The notes under the pieces: generated by a model | Told to the model about the DNA's origin: nothing | The model's database searches: none | Seen by the model: only the letters and a program-made list of their open reading frames with translations | Shown: positions 34,953 to 45,117 of the stretch, in pieces | Position numbering within the stretch: the stretch's first letter is position 1 | How the letters are laid out: the number at the start of each line of letters is the position of its first letter | Position numbers and translations under genes: made by a program | Assembly (NCBI GenBank): GCA_025331435.1 | Contig: JAIWNI010000149.1 | Coordinates: forward strand, 1-50,411 | Length of the DNA stretch: 50,411 nucleotides | Direction of reading: 5' to 3' | Origin: Choanephora cucurbitarum | Taxonomy: Eukaryota; Mucoromycota; Mucoromycetes; Mucorales; Choanephoraceae

Positions 34953-35124
34953 CAAAATCTGAAATTCAGACCAAATTGGGTGAATTTTCGGAGATCAGGA
35001 TCTGAATTTCAGATCAAAGTGAGTGAATTATCAGAAAACAGGATCTTAAATTTAGATCTAGTTAAGCGCATTAAGAGAGAACAATATCTGATTTTCAGAT
35101 CAAATTGAGGGAAATAAGAGATAT
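34953..35124 (+). repeat. Four tandem 43-bp subterminal units of TE-D
   Basis: Units start at 34953, 34996, 35039 and 35082, each exactly 43 bp, diverged from one another. Each begins CA..ATCT and contains a palindrome of the ATCTGAAATTTCAGAT type, followed by a CAAATTG.G.GAA.T segment. Similar half-units occur just upstream. Such arrays are binding sites for the accessory protein in plant CACTA elements; the same role here is inference. Confidence 0.85.
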
Positions 35125-35253
35125 GCTTCCTCTCAAAGCCAGAATAAATTTACTTCTGTAGGTTTGTAGATGTAATCAGAGCTTCTCATGGATACTACTG
35201 TGCATTCTGTATTTAATATATGGTTCTGTTGCAAATAATGTGTGTTGTTGTTT

Positions 35254-36486
35254 TTATTGTTTTTTAGATACTCTGGAAACCTTTTTTAGCTTGGTTGTAG
35301 CCTTTCTGGCAGGAACGCGCTTAGTAGTATTGGCCTTAGAAGTTGCCTTAGAAGTAGCAGAAGCAGGGACAAGAGTGGAAGTAGAACCAAGGTCAGGAAC
35401 AGTGAAAACAGAAAAAGAGAAAGAGGAGTTTATAGGCGAAGCAAAAGAAAAACCATGATCAGAACCTGGAGAGGAAGTAGAAGCAAGGGCAGGGAAAGAG
35501 AGAATAGAAGAATTGAAAAAATGAGACAGAAGCAGAAGCAGAGAAAAAAGAAGAAGGAGAATGAACAAAAGAGGCAAGAGAGGAACTGGACAAAGAGGTA
35601 CCTTTAGGCTTGTATAGTTTAATTTGTACGTTTACTACTTGAATGACTATTTATTATTTGTATACCTTTGTCGTATTTCTCTTTTGAGAAGGAGGAGTCA
35701 TCTCCATATCTTCTTCGGTGTCAGAGCCAAAGTCGTCTTCTTCTAACTCCATCTCGTCGGCTATGTCTTTGCCATCTTCAAACCCATCGCTACTTTTCTC
35801 TGAAGCAGCAACTGAAACTTCTTTTTGTGCTGTCTCACTAAAGATGATGGCTATTATAACACTTGACGTAACCTCAAATACGTACCTTGTTTTCCCTTTT
35901 TCTTTGATATGATTGACTATGTTACTGTAAGACTTCTTTATCAAGAAACCTACAACCCTATCTTCATCACAAATAGAAAGGCCAACATGAAACTCCTTCA
36001 TAATTCTTTGGCTGGCCTTTATAACGGCTGACTTCTTAAAATTCAAGCCAACATCTCCCCAATTAGGTGCAACGCTATTATAAGTTTTTCTGACGATACT
36101 GTTGTCTCTACCGTAGCATATCTTGCGAATTGACATGTAAAGCTTGTTAATGCTTGTCTGTTGAATATTGATGTCAAAATTTTTGAGTACGTCTTTGACA
36201 TCATCTACGTTCAGTTTTTTTGCTTTAATCTTGCCATATTAAGTAGCGACCGTGGGTGAGCTAATTACATGAGAGGTCTCAATACGAGCAGTAGCTGGTG
36301 AAGAACAAACGAAGTTTCAGGCTGTTGAAGTCTGTCCTCAATTCTTTGCATTCGAGCATCCATTCTATCTAAAATAGATTCAATATTGTCAATTTTGCTA
36401 ATGTGAAGCCTTATTGAACTGGTTTCGTTGTGCATAGACTCAACGGCATTTCTAATTGCTTCAAAGTATTGTTCGGTAATCTGCAT
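35254..36486 (-). pseudogene. Accessory gene of TE-D, broken
   Basis: ATG at 36486 (MQITEQYFEAIRNAVESM) opens a coiled-coil N-terminus with regular heptads (IDNIESILDRMDARMQRIEDRLQ). A frame change near 36310 and a TAA near 36240 interrupt the reading before KIKAKKLNVDDVKDVLKNF. The middle domain has NWGDVGLNFKKSAVIKASQ and VVGFLIKKSYSNIVNHIKEK, aligning loosely with WTQIP...A and DLISYYFRNKK of TE-A. Introns 35885-35840 and about 35661-35600 precede an acidic segment (DDFGSDTEEDMEM) and a serine-rich, then basic tail (KRVPARKATTKLKKVSRVSK). Intron placement and domain order match TE-A and TE-B. Similarity to A/B is weak but architecture agrees. Confidence 0.65.
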
Positions 36487-36987
36487 TTTAGTTTTTTAGA
36501 AGTAAAAGTCTTTGAGGTTACGATCACTGAATTGAAGCAAAAAGGCCAAAAAAGACTTTTCCATAAGATTGATGATAACGTACTCTTTGTTTGTTTTCCC
36601 TTAGAACGTGTGGAACAGACGGATTAATATAACCATATATATCGATGTTGTGATGACTAATCTGACCTTTGAAAACTGTTATTATCCTCAGTATGGCTTA
36701 TATACAACAGAAAACGCAACTTCAAGTAGTATGGATAAAATGATGATTAGTTAGTTATACACTCTGATAAAAATCAAATATAGAAGTTCAAGTGTAATGA
36801 AGCCAAGTTAATAGCGAAGTGATTCCTATGCACTATTTACGATCATCAATCTGACTTTGGAAGTCATTGTTGTTCTTTATATAGCATTTGTGATTTGTTC
36901 CTGAAATTTATGTGCAACGATGAAATGAATTACTCGTCAGAGCAAATAACTTGATATCGGTTTCTTCTTTCTTCGATAAGTTTCAAA
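36487..36987. promoter_or_regulatory. Divergent promoter region of TE-D with duplicated segment
   Basis: 0.5 kb between the ATGs. A minus-strand TATATATGG-like box at 36634-36643 faces the accessory gene, and TATATAG at 36878-36884 lies 104 nt before the transposase ATG. A segment starting AATCTGAC-TTTG and leading to TTATATA occurs twice (about 36659-36706 and 36849-36884), suggesting a duplicated core promoter. Confidence 0.45.
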
Positions 36988-39672
36988 ATGAGCACCTACA
37001 ACAAGCAAAAGCGCGAATGCAAATACTGTGGAAAATGGGTTATGAACAACAAGTTCTCTGCACATTTACAGTCTTGTGTCGATGACAGCAGCAGCGATGA
37101 AGACTCTATCCGCGAGTTGATCATCAAAAAACAGAAGCTTAACATTCAAAGCGACGAAACCAACTTGAGCTCTGATCGTATGGAGACAATTGACGATGGA
37201 TTCGATGTAAGGACATTGTTTGTCCGAAGGCGATTTGGAATGAATGGGTTGATGAAGATGAAATCATTGACTTCAGCAAGGTCAAAAGACATTATGTCTT
37301 GCCTGACAAAGAAGAAGAAGTACAAGTCTTGGATTTGAAGAACAAAGAATTCCATGAAATAATGAAGGAAGGAAATGTGCGCAAAAGAACTGTCATTGAT
37401 ATGATTCAATGGTACAAGAAGCATCATCCTGGTAACGAAAAGCATATTGTGTTGATTAAATATTCGGCTAAACAGAGTACTTTTAGGCCATCCTGAGATC
37501 ATTTCTTCGTATCGCGCCTCAGCTATCAGTAAGAAGCAAACAGTTGTCAAGACGAACAAGTATGACATCTGTATCAACGGATGTTACTGCTTCAAAAACA
37601 AAGCAACTAAAAAATGTCCTGTATGCTTTGAAAACCGCTTTGACAAAAGAGGAAAGGCAAGAAGAACACACAAGCAGCTGGAGATAGCACCTCAGCTTGC
37701 TTCGTTGTTCAAAAGCACCTCTTTTGTGGATGACGCCAACAAGTCAGATGGAAATCCCATTTCAAAGTATTTCCAGGGCACGTTCGTTCCAAAAGTTGAT
37801 TGACGAAGTCGGTCTTTTTAAGGGCAAATACGATTTGGCTCTTGGCCTTTATGTTGATGGCTTCAGACCTCAAGAATACGGCAAAAAAGGCTTAGTAACT
37901 GTCATGCTCCAAATATTGAACTTGCCTGAAAGTGAAAGGTATGTCTAAGGAATACGCAACAAAAAAAACCATTGCATGGACAGCTAATTCAAAAAATAGA
38001 TACAAGAAGGAGAATATGATTGACGTTGCCTGCTTGCCCAAGAACAAGAACATTCATAGTTACTTGTTTCATATGGTGCAAGAACTTCAAGAGCTGGAAA
38101 ATGAAGGTATGGTTGTCACCATTGGGGAGAAGACTTACAGTGTCAAGGTTCACTTGATTGGCTCTTATGGTGATATTCCTGCTGTATCTGAGCTTAATCA
38201 TTTGACCGGCCACACTTCTTACTTCCCTTGCCGCTTCTGTACCATCCGGCCGTTTAAAGTGGGCCATCTTGGTAAAGCTTCAAACCAACCAAATGACCTT
38301 TGCCGCCAAAGAACCATTGAAGACTACAAGAAAGGGGATGTCAAGCATGGCATCAAAAAGAAGTCTTGCTTCCGGAAGTTGAAGGCATTTGCCTCTGTCA
38401 TGTTTCTTGGTTTGGATATATTCCATCTTTTCAACCTGAACATTGCCAAGCAAATCAAAGGGTTCATAACCAGAAAAGGTTCTGTCTTGGAACTCAAGCC
38501 AAGGTATCAAGCTGCGATCTCTTTGATCATAAACGAACAAGCCCCTTCTCTGCCGCTCATTTTTGAAGGTGAATTCAAAGATTTTTTCAGTACCTAAACA
38601 AAGATTGCGTGGTGTGGACTGGGCTATGTTTTTACAATATGTATTACCTACGTTTGTTGTAGAACAGCTTTACGTTCAAAACAGCGAAAAGAAAAATAGG
38701 CCCAGCTTAGAACATGTTGACAAATGTGTGGATGCTTTATACACTATCTCAAAGATTGCTGCTATTGCATCGCAACGCAAAATTGATTTGCACGAGCTTG
38801 TTTCCCTTGAATTTTCGATCCAAGAATGGCATCGCTTCCTTGTCGAAAACTTGGATGGTTCTGATTTCACAGTAAATCAGCACTATCTTAGTCATTTAGT
38901 GCAAGTTGCCGAAGAAGTAGGTTTGCAGCAGATCAGCTGTAACGCGTTAGAACGACGTATCCAGAGGTTGAAGAAGTCGATCCGTTCTCCGGTAGATGTT
39001 GAAGCTAATGCCGAAAACATTCTAATCAACGAGGCTTACAACAACTTTCTGGCTAGAAGTACGCTGTCGTATTCAAATGAAACTGATCAAACTGATCTTG
39101 ATGCTTTTACTTCTGCAGAAGCAAAAATCAAAGCTTTCAAGAAACAGAGATTACAAGAACTTCTTTCTGAGGCCATTGGTGTTATGCCTGCTGACTTGCA
39201 ACCAACAATCCATTATCACCGATCAGTAAAAGCAAACCACAAAAGTGTGTACAGCAGCCATTTAAGACCACCTAAAAACCGCAAACGTAGATCGGATTAT
39301 GTCTTAGTTCATTCTAAGTACACCTCCACTCCTTGTCTGGCAAAGTGTCTGCTGCTGTTCACTCATCAGCAATCTGAGACCAGCCCTCAAAACTCTTTTT
39401 GTCTCATCCAGCTTTTCCAACATGTTTCCGTTTCTCCTGCCGGTATTCCTTTCTGTGATGGCAATCTTCACGCCAACATGGAAGAAGTTTATCGTAGCAC
39501 CTTACTCGAGGTAATCCCTGCCTCCGATCTAATCAATCCTGTTGTCATGATGAAGTCTTGCTGCCAGCTGGATGAATTCAACAACAGGATGTATTTCTTT
39601 TGGCCTGAAATGAAGCGCTCTAGTCTTGAAATAGGATCCCCTCAACCTGAAAACATGTTTACATTCACTTAA
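36988..39672 (+). pseudogene. Tnp2-type (CMC) transposase of TE-D, broken
   Basis: ATG at 36988 (MSTYNKQKRECKYCGKW) with a BED/C2HC-like finger (CX2CX11HX3C). Introns 37432-37486 and 37939-37999 are shared in position with TE-E. Blocks: zinc ribbon YDICINGCYCF...CPVC, RTHKQLEIAPQLASLFK, GLYVDGFRPQEYGKK (first Asp), VHLIGSYGDIPAVSELNH (second Asp) with PCRFC, FLGLDIFHLFNLNIAKQI, QRLRGVDWAMFLQYVLPTFV, and a C-terminal domain with AGIPFCDGN and MYFFWPEM. Breaks: frame changes near 37210, 37780 and 38580, the last in a T run. From 38563 to the stop the frame is open. It is closely related to TE-E and was probably functional recently, unless the breaks are sequencing errors. Confidence 0.9.
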
Positions 39673-39814
39673 CCCAGCTCTTCATTTATCCCTTTCTACA
39701 CCTTTTTCTTGCTGCTTATATCTTTAGACTACCATAAAATCATATCCATTAAATAGACATTTTCACATCTTTTTACAAATTCCCAATTGTCACAGACGAA
39801 AGGCACTTGAATAA

Positions 39815-39967
39815 TTTCAGATATTTTATATCTGAAAATCCTCTTATTTATTTCAGATGAACTTCAAGGCGTTTTCAGTTCCCAGTAACTGATAACAATT
39901 TTTCAGATGCAGTTCAGATAAATTTGAATAATTTCAGATCAATCTCAGACGATTTCTTTCCATAGTG
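39815..39967 (+). repeat. TE-D right subterminal array
   Basis: Four TTTCAGAT copies and one TATCTGAAAA in 150 bp, the same core as the left array. It ends GGAAAG-type sequence then CATAGTG; the reverse complement begins CACTATGGAAAG, CACTA-like. Confidence 0.65.
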
Positions 39968-40118
39968 GATCTACATTTTATTATAATAAAGAAGCCCTGT
40001 TTGACTCTATACATCTAATAAGCATACCGAAATTTTGAATGACTCTCGATCTAGAGAAGCCTAATATAGCTATAAACAAACTAATTTCGTCATCATACTA
40101 AGAAACATGTGCATTCAT
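39968..40118 (+). repeat. Repeat X, partial copy 3
   Basis: Starts GATCTACATTTTATTATAAT and matches the minus strand from about 45583 to 45420, including AATAAGCATACC and CTCGATCTA. It contains part of the 195-bp segment missing from copy 1. It is directly adjacent to the TE-D right array. Confidence 0.8.
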
Positions 40119-41365
40119 GTATACCTAATCCTCTTGATCCCAATTGTTCTTACAATATTATTAAGCAAAATCTATCAAACAGAAATCATTCCTATTTAAT
40201 ACACCCTACTTTTTCATTGGATCAATGTCAAATAAAAAAGCCCAGGTTGGCATTTTTTTGTCGTGGATGAACAAAATTTTGACGGTAGCATGATAACTTT
40301 TTTTGCGATTGCATTAATAAAAACCTCAGAATATATTGTTCATTTTTGACATAAATTTATGTCACCGAGAGCAAAATTTGAGCCGTAGTGTTATTATATG
40401 AAATGTTTGAAATATCAGTCCTTATGCTGTAGAACAAAGTGTAAACGGCCTTATGGACTTCCACGCACATCAAGTGCAGGCAGTAGTTTTGCCTTTGTAG
40501 AGCTTGGGTGCTCCATGCATGTCTTGAAGTCAATGTTGAGAATGCCCATGCTTCAACTAGGCTTACTTCTGTATTATTATTGATTGTTTAATGAAATAAA
40601 TATATGAAATGGTTTGCAGTTAGACTTGTTCGGAGTAATGATTATCTCGCTTGACTTGATTTTGTTTTGATTTGTTGTTGTACTATTAGAGCAGCTAGTG
40701 CTTCACTCTACGTGAACTTCATAAAATTAATAAGCTGAAAGACCAGACGAAGACATCATATGAAAGTTATATGTTGCCCAAACAACAGACATATGTGCGC
40801 AAACCAAGTCTTACATGATAACTAATGACTACACCATCCTTACGATGTTCAATGAAATCCCCTGAAGTACTTTATTCTTATACGATTGTATCTATTATAT
40901 TAAAACCAGAGATGTAGGTATTTTTTAAATAATTGACTTATTAAAAATAGCTTCTTATTAATATGTACTCTTTGTGTCAAGAGCAAAAGACAACTGGCAA
41001 TACAAATCGTTTTGTATCAAACAAGTAAAATGTAAAGACAGAAATCTTTGAACTCTGTTAACAGGGGGCCATGACTTCAAACAAAAAGGATAGTTCAACG
41101 CGTCTTCAACCGAGATAAAAAAAAAGCTTTCTTGAGAATATTCACGGTAGTCTTCACTAAGGGCGAGATAGCTCTTGTATATCTCTATCTGCTTGCAACT
41201 ACTAGCATGCTTGCTCGTGAACTAAAATAGTATTAAATAGCAAGAATCTGGTTTGTACTTACCTCACAATATTTGTTTTGAAACGAAAGAAAGAGAAAAA
41301 GAGAAAATTAATTACCAAGGCAGGGGTTGCTTATAACACATTATGAAGTTTGAAAATATGACTGT
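40119..41365. other. Intergenic DNA, no gene recognised
   Basis: Includes a perfect 16-bp palindrome (GACATAAATTTATGTC, 40348-40363) and the terminus-like GCCGTAGTG at 40382-40390. Frames are short and featureless. Confidence 0.5.
40380..40390 (+). repeat. Possible CACTA-type right terminus
   Basis: GAGCCGTAGTG, reverse complement CACTACGGCTC, close to CACTACAGCGC of repeat X/TE-E. If TE-D is a D/E-lineage element, this may be its true right end, with the X-like copy 3 being its own 3' region. Confidence 0.35.
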
Positions 41366-42631
41366 TTATAACTCTTCCATTTCTTCAGGCAAAGCAGGAA
41401 GGGAAGAAACAGAAGGAGATGCGCAAGCAGTTACGTTGATGCTTCCATTGTGAAGACCAATGGCCATTTGCCTTAATGTGTCGATATCGGCCATATTTAA
41501 TCGATACCGGCCATGGGCCTTATCACCTGGGAATCGAGGCCAAGGGCAGAGAAAGCAAGACTGGCTTTCACAATCAGGGCTCAACAGACTTACCCAAGGA
41601 ATATGAATGATCTTGTCATTAACCTTGTTTTCTTCTGTGTACAAAATTATCAGCCATTAGTCTATCGTATTAATTTTACTTACTGTAGAGCCCCAAAACT
41701 GTACTTAAGATGTACTTTCTCAAGTAGGCCATCTTCTTGCTCTTGGCATCACTGTTTCTACAGTCCAAGGATTCGAAAAAATCAACTTTGAGGTCTTAAA
41801 GACACTCAAGTGCCCCATGGCTAATTCTTTTCAGTTCTAAAAAATAAAGATGTTAAAGATAGACAAGTGTTGTAGAGATACTGCATACTAATTATACCTG
41901 TAGAGACAAGAGCAACGTCCTGATCCTTGCGGATTACCATTCGCTGAAATACAGCTTAGGCCACACGATTTCTCAACACAGAGTTCACTTGGGTTTGAAA
42001 GGATTCACCAACAGCTATAGAAGTTGTAGCGCATAAGTTATCTACTAGTAAAGTACAAAGTGTATTCAAGTTACTTACCACTGTTTGCATACCATTCAGA
42101 TACGTCGGGTAATTCAGCCCTGTCGGTGGCAAAAATGATTACTACGTGAGTGCTGAACTCACTTAGCAACCATTTACAGAAGCCTTTCATTTGCTGGATA
42201 TTGTTGGCCAGCAACTGACTCGTCGAGGATTCAGATACTTGAGAAACAGTGCAGTTGAATGCCTGAGTCTCTTTTTCCAACTCGGCAAGTTCAGGTGCTA
42301 TCTTGTCAACCAAATCTTTATAAGTGCGACGAATTTCTTTAAAATCGTCAGGACGTCTGAAGTGCAAGCCCTTCATGCGGCTGTTATGCAAGTATTGTTG
42401 CCATCTGTTTCTTCTTCTTCTTATCTTCAGAGGAACAAAGACAGACTTGACCATAGGGATTCTCTGGGAAGCCAGACGACCAACACCATATAACTGTACT
42501 TTCTGTTTGTCTTCTTCGGGGTGCTTTTCAAAGAATTTTCTCTGAAGTTCTTCTAATTCTTCCAAGTACCTCTTAAAGTGAGGCTTTTCTTGTAGTGTTT
42601 GTTCTGATGGGGTGAAGAGTTTAGCAATCAT
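41366..42631 (-). pseudogene. Unrecognised spliced gene, probably broken
   Basis: ATG at 42631 (MIAKLFTPSEQTLQEK). The first exon is open for about 186 codons: an acidic helical stretch, then a basic helix-rich segment (IRRRRNRWQQYLHNSRMKG ... FKEIRRTYKDLVDKI) faintly like an HMG box, then MKGFCKWLLSEFSTHVVI and DVSEWYANSG. Candidate later exons read VGESFQTQVNSVLRNRVA, KRISHGALECL and KKMAYLRKYILSTVLGLYS, joined by GT/AG introns, ending in IIHIPWVSLLSPDCES...LPALPEEMEEL. In-frame stops interrupt the second and third exons. I recognise no family; location among elements suggests an element-borne gene. Confidence 0.5.
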
Positions 42632-42834
42632 TTTTGAAAATTAATAGGGACGAGAAAAGAGAATGCTTGTAAATATAGGCACAGTGCAAGACTTTTGCCG
42701 TTTAATTTCGAAGCCAGATCAGAATAGGTTTAAGCAGGTGAATAAACATTTTGTATGGTAAATAATTTTTTCTTGCAACGTTAGCAGGTAAATAAATTTA
42801 TTTAGCAGCGGCATTTATTTGCTAGATTTGCAAT

Positions 42835-43301
42835 GGAGAAATAAATACTAGGTGCTGAAACCGAGTCAAAGATTTTCTTGTTCTTTTTAGGTAATTCAGT
42901 ATCAGTCTTGAGTTGAAGAAAGGGCAAAATAATGGGGAACAGATAACTCTTGTTGTCAATTTTTACCGGTTTTCCATGGAATAGAATAACTTGTAAGCTT
43001 CGTCTGCTTCTCTGAATAAGCCTTCAGCTTTTTTAAAGGACAAATGGGCTATACATGTGGGCTCGGCATTGGGATGGTGCCTTTGGCAGGAGAGCTAAGG
43101 ACCATAGGCTACCTTATAGTCTACACGTAGTTTGTCAACATTTTCTTTAGCAGTCTTCAAAAGATGTGCAGTTGTTTCCTCTTCATTGATAGTTAAAGGA
43201 AAGTGGGACTTGTCTTAAACATCTTCCATCACATCATCTGCAGTAACAAGGCTTGCGTTAGGAGGATCAGCAATAGGAGAGTTAGTAGAAGTAGAATTCA
43301 T
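42835..43301 (-). pseudogene. Decayed gene fragment, possibly gag-like
   Basis: From the ATG at 43301 one frame reads MNSTSTNSPIADPPNASLV, a TAA, INEEETTAHLLKTAKENVDK, a TAG, HLSFKKAEGLFREADEAYKL, then a frame change into ILPFLQLKTDTELPKKNKKI and FDSVSAPSIYFS. The helical, charged N-terminus followed by FLQLKT...FDSVSA resembles the N-terminal part of gag in some fungal gypsy elements. The resemblance is from memory and weak. Confidence 0.35.
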
Positions 43302-43730
43302 CGTAAATTTGTTGTGTTTGAGAGGTCAAAATAAAGATAAAAAAGGGACAGTAAGTACGATGAGACTTTTCTTTATTCTGAAAGTAAAGATGATGTTCTA
43401 AAGCTAGATATTTCTATTCTTTATATACTAATTGATTTTCATGCATTCTATTGTGATGACTGATTATGTGATTAGTTAAGAACTGACAGCTTGTGCCTGG
43501 GAAAGGAACATTAATTCTCCTTAATTCTTTTTTGGTTACATTATCTGCCATTTATGATTTCCTTATGTGGATTATTCTTCATTATCCCAGCTACCGCTAC
43601 TTAATAAAATTTACTCAGTTATTATTCCTATATACATTATTCAAATTCTTATATATGCTTACTTATAGTAGATAAATTAGTGAGAAGATTTATCATTTAA
43701 TCATTCATTTGGATTTTATGAGAAGTAGGC

Positions 43731-44420
43731 TCAGATCACCACACAACGTCTGGGCTGTTTTGGATTTGATAATTTTAAAATCACAAACTTACTAACGATG
43801 GTAACGCACACTAATAGATAGTTATTACTTCTAGGAGTTGTAAAATCGAATGTGTTTAAATCAATAGCGAATTTGTCCCGGGTATCGTTGGGCGCGTCAC
43901 TTATTGGAGGATAAAAAACATGTTTCGCTAGATTGAATCGAGCGCATTTCGTACAATTCTTAATGTATTGTGTTCCATCTTTGCGCAAGTGTTTCCAGTT
44001 CATGCCGTATTCTTTTTTATAATTCTTTTGACATTATTAGTTCCATAGTGTCCAACAAGATGATATTGCGAAAAAATATTTTGTTTTTCTCATCATCTTG
44101 AGGTTACGTGTATCTTTCTATAAGACTAGCAGCAACGGTTTGGTCAGTAACTTTATTCAACTTTGTCATTTCCATTTGCGAGGTAATTTTTTCACTGTGT
44201 TACTGATTTCAGAATTTGTTTCTGAGGTTACGTGAGGCGAAATGTCACGGTTTTCTTTTGCTAATTTAGAGACTGCTTTCGTCTCAACTTGCGTATCAAT
44301 TACTTGCTTATCCCTCACCATCTTTTGATTAGCGTCGTCTGAATAAAGCAAACGCGACAAGTGATTAGCTAAGATGTTGCGTAATTCGGCACAGAAGGTG
44401 ATGTCAATGTTGTTTCGAAA
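43731..44420 (-). pseudogene. Ty3/gypsy pol remnant (RNase H end to integrase start)
   Basis: Read on the minus strand: ELRNILANHLSRLLYSDDAN, the ADHLSR-type end of RNase H; a degraded linker; QYHLVGHYGTNNVKRIIKKN and, after a frame change, MNWKHLRKDGTQYIKNCTKC, together an H2C2 integrase zinc finger; then FAIDLNTFDFTTPRSNNYLL with the first catalytic Asp. The rest of the integrase is missing. It differs clearly from the element at 1-5490, so it is a second, older gypsy lineage. Confidence 0.8.
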
Positions 44421-45117
44421 GATGTGTCGAACAACACAATAGTTGACATATAACCTCTATCTAGACTCACATTATAAACTACCAAATGAAGAGACGTATA
44501 ACATAGTCACTTTTGTGATAAAAATGATGAATTAAACAAGAGAAGTCGATTATATTCGTCTTTTTTTCGGATAAGACTAAAGTCTTTTTTAAGCTAATGA
44601 TTTATAGCTATTTACAGGATTTTGTTACGTTCCTAAATTATAGTGAGCATTAATTGTCCGATAGAATAGTTAACTTTAAACTATTTTGGTGATTGTAGAA
44701 GAGACTATCATTCCTATTTTTCTGCTGTACTTTCAAAAGTATCTATAATATGTTTTTCAGTTGTGTTATAGAACAGTCCTAATCTCTCGATTATCTTATG
44801 TTTAAATATCCCTTTAACCTCCACGAGAGGTGTTCACACAATGTATTATGAATCGTTTAATCAGGAATCCTCAAATATTATTCTCGTAGCAATTAGACGT
44901 GTATTAAAAATCCTTCTTCTCTCTCTGAAGTTTTGATAAAACTACTAACAGTCTCAAAAAGTACTCAATGGTCTTTATTATAAATCATCTATCGAAGTAT
45001 ACACGTTACATAACAAGTTGAGCTTATCTCGAGATTCTATATTCATCGGTTTCCAAGGTAATATCTAAAATGGTATATGACTCAGTAATCGTCAAACTGA
45101 TATGATAGGTCAAAATA
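44421..45117. other. AT-rich intergenic DNA, no gene recognised
   Basis: About 700 bp between the pol remnant and the terminus of TE-E/repeat X. No domain or repeat recognised. Confidence 0.5.

Larger units (their letters stand above)
34905..39967 (+). mobile_element. TE-D: CACTA-like element with divergent gene pair
   Basis: Bounded by TCTGAA/TTCAGA-rich subterminal arrays on both sides (34905-35124 and 39815-39967). The accessory gene runs left and the transposase right. The right boundary at ...CATAGTG (39967) is where sequence shared with repeat X begins; an alternative right end is the GCCGTAGTG at 40390. No matching left terminus was found next to the Crypton remnant, so the left end may be truncated. 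Confidence 0.6.

Noticed and set aside
34953..35124. CRISPR-like array
   Set aside because: Units are contiguous with no unique spacers, diverged, and in a fungal transposon end.
35240..35458. Plus-strand frame rich in Ala, Glu and Val
   Set aside because: It is the complement of the serine-rich and basic tail of the TE-D accessory gene, which fits the homologous genes better.
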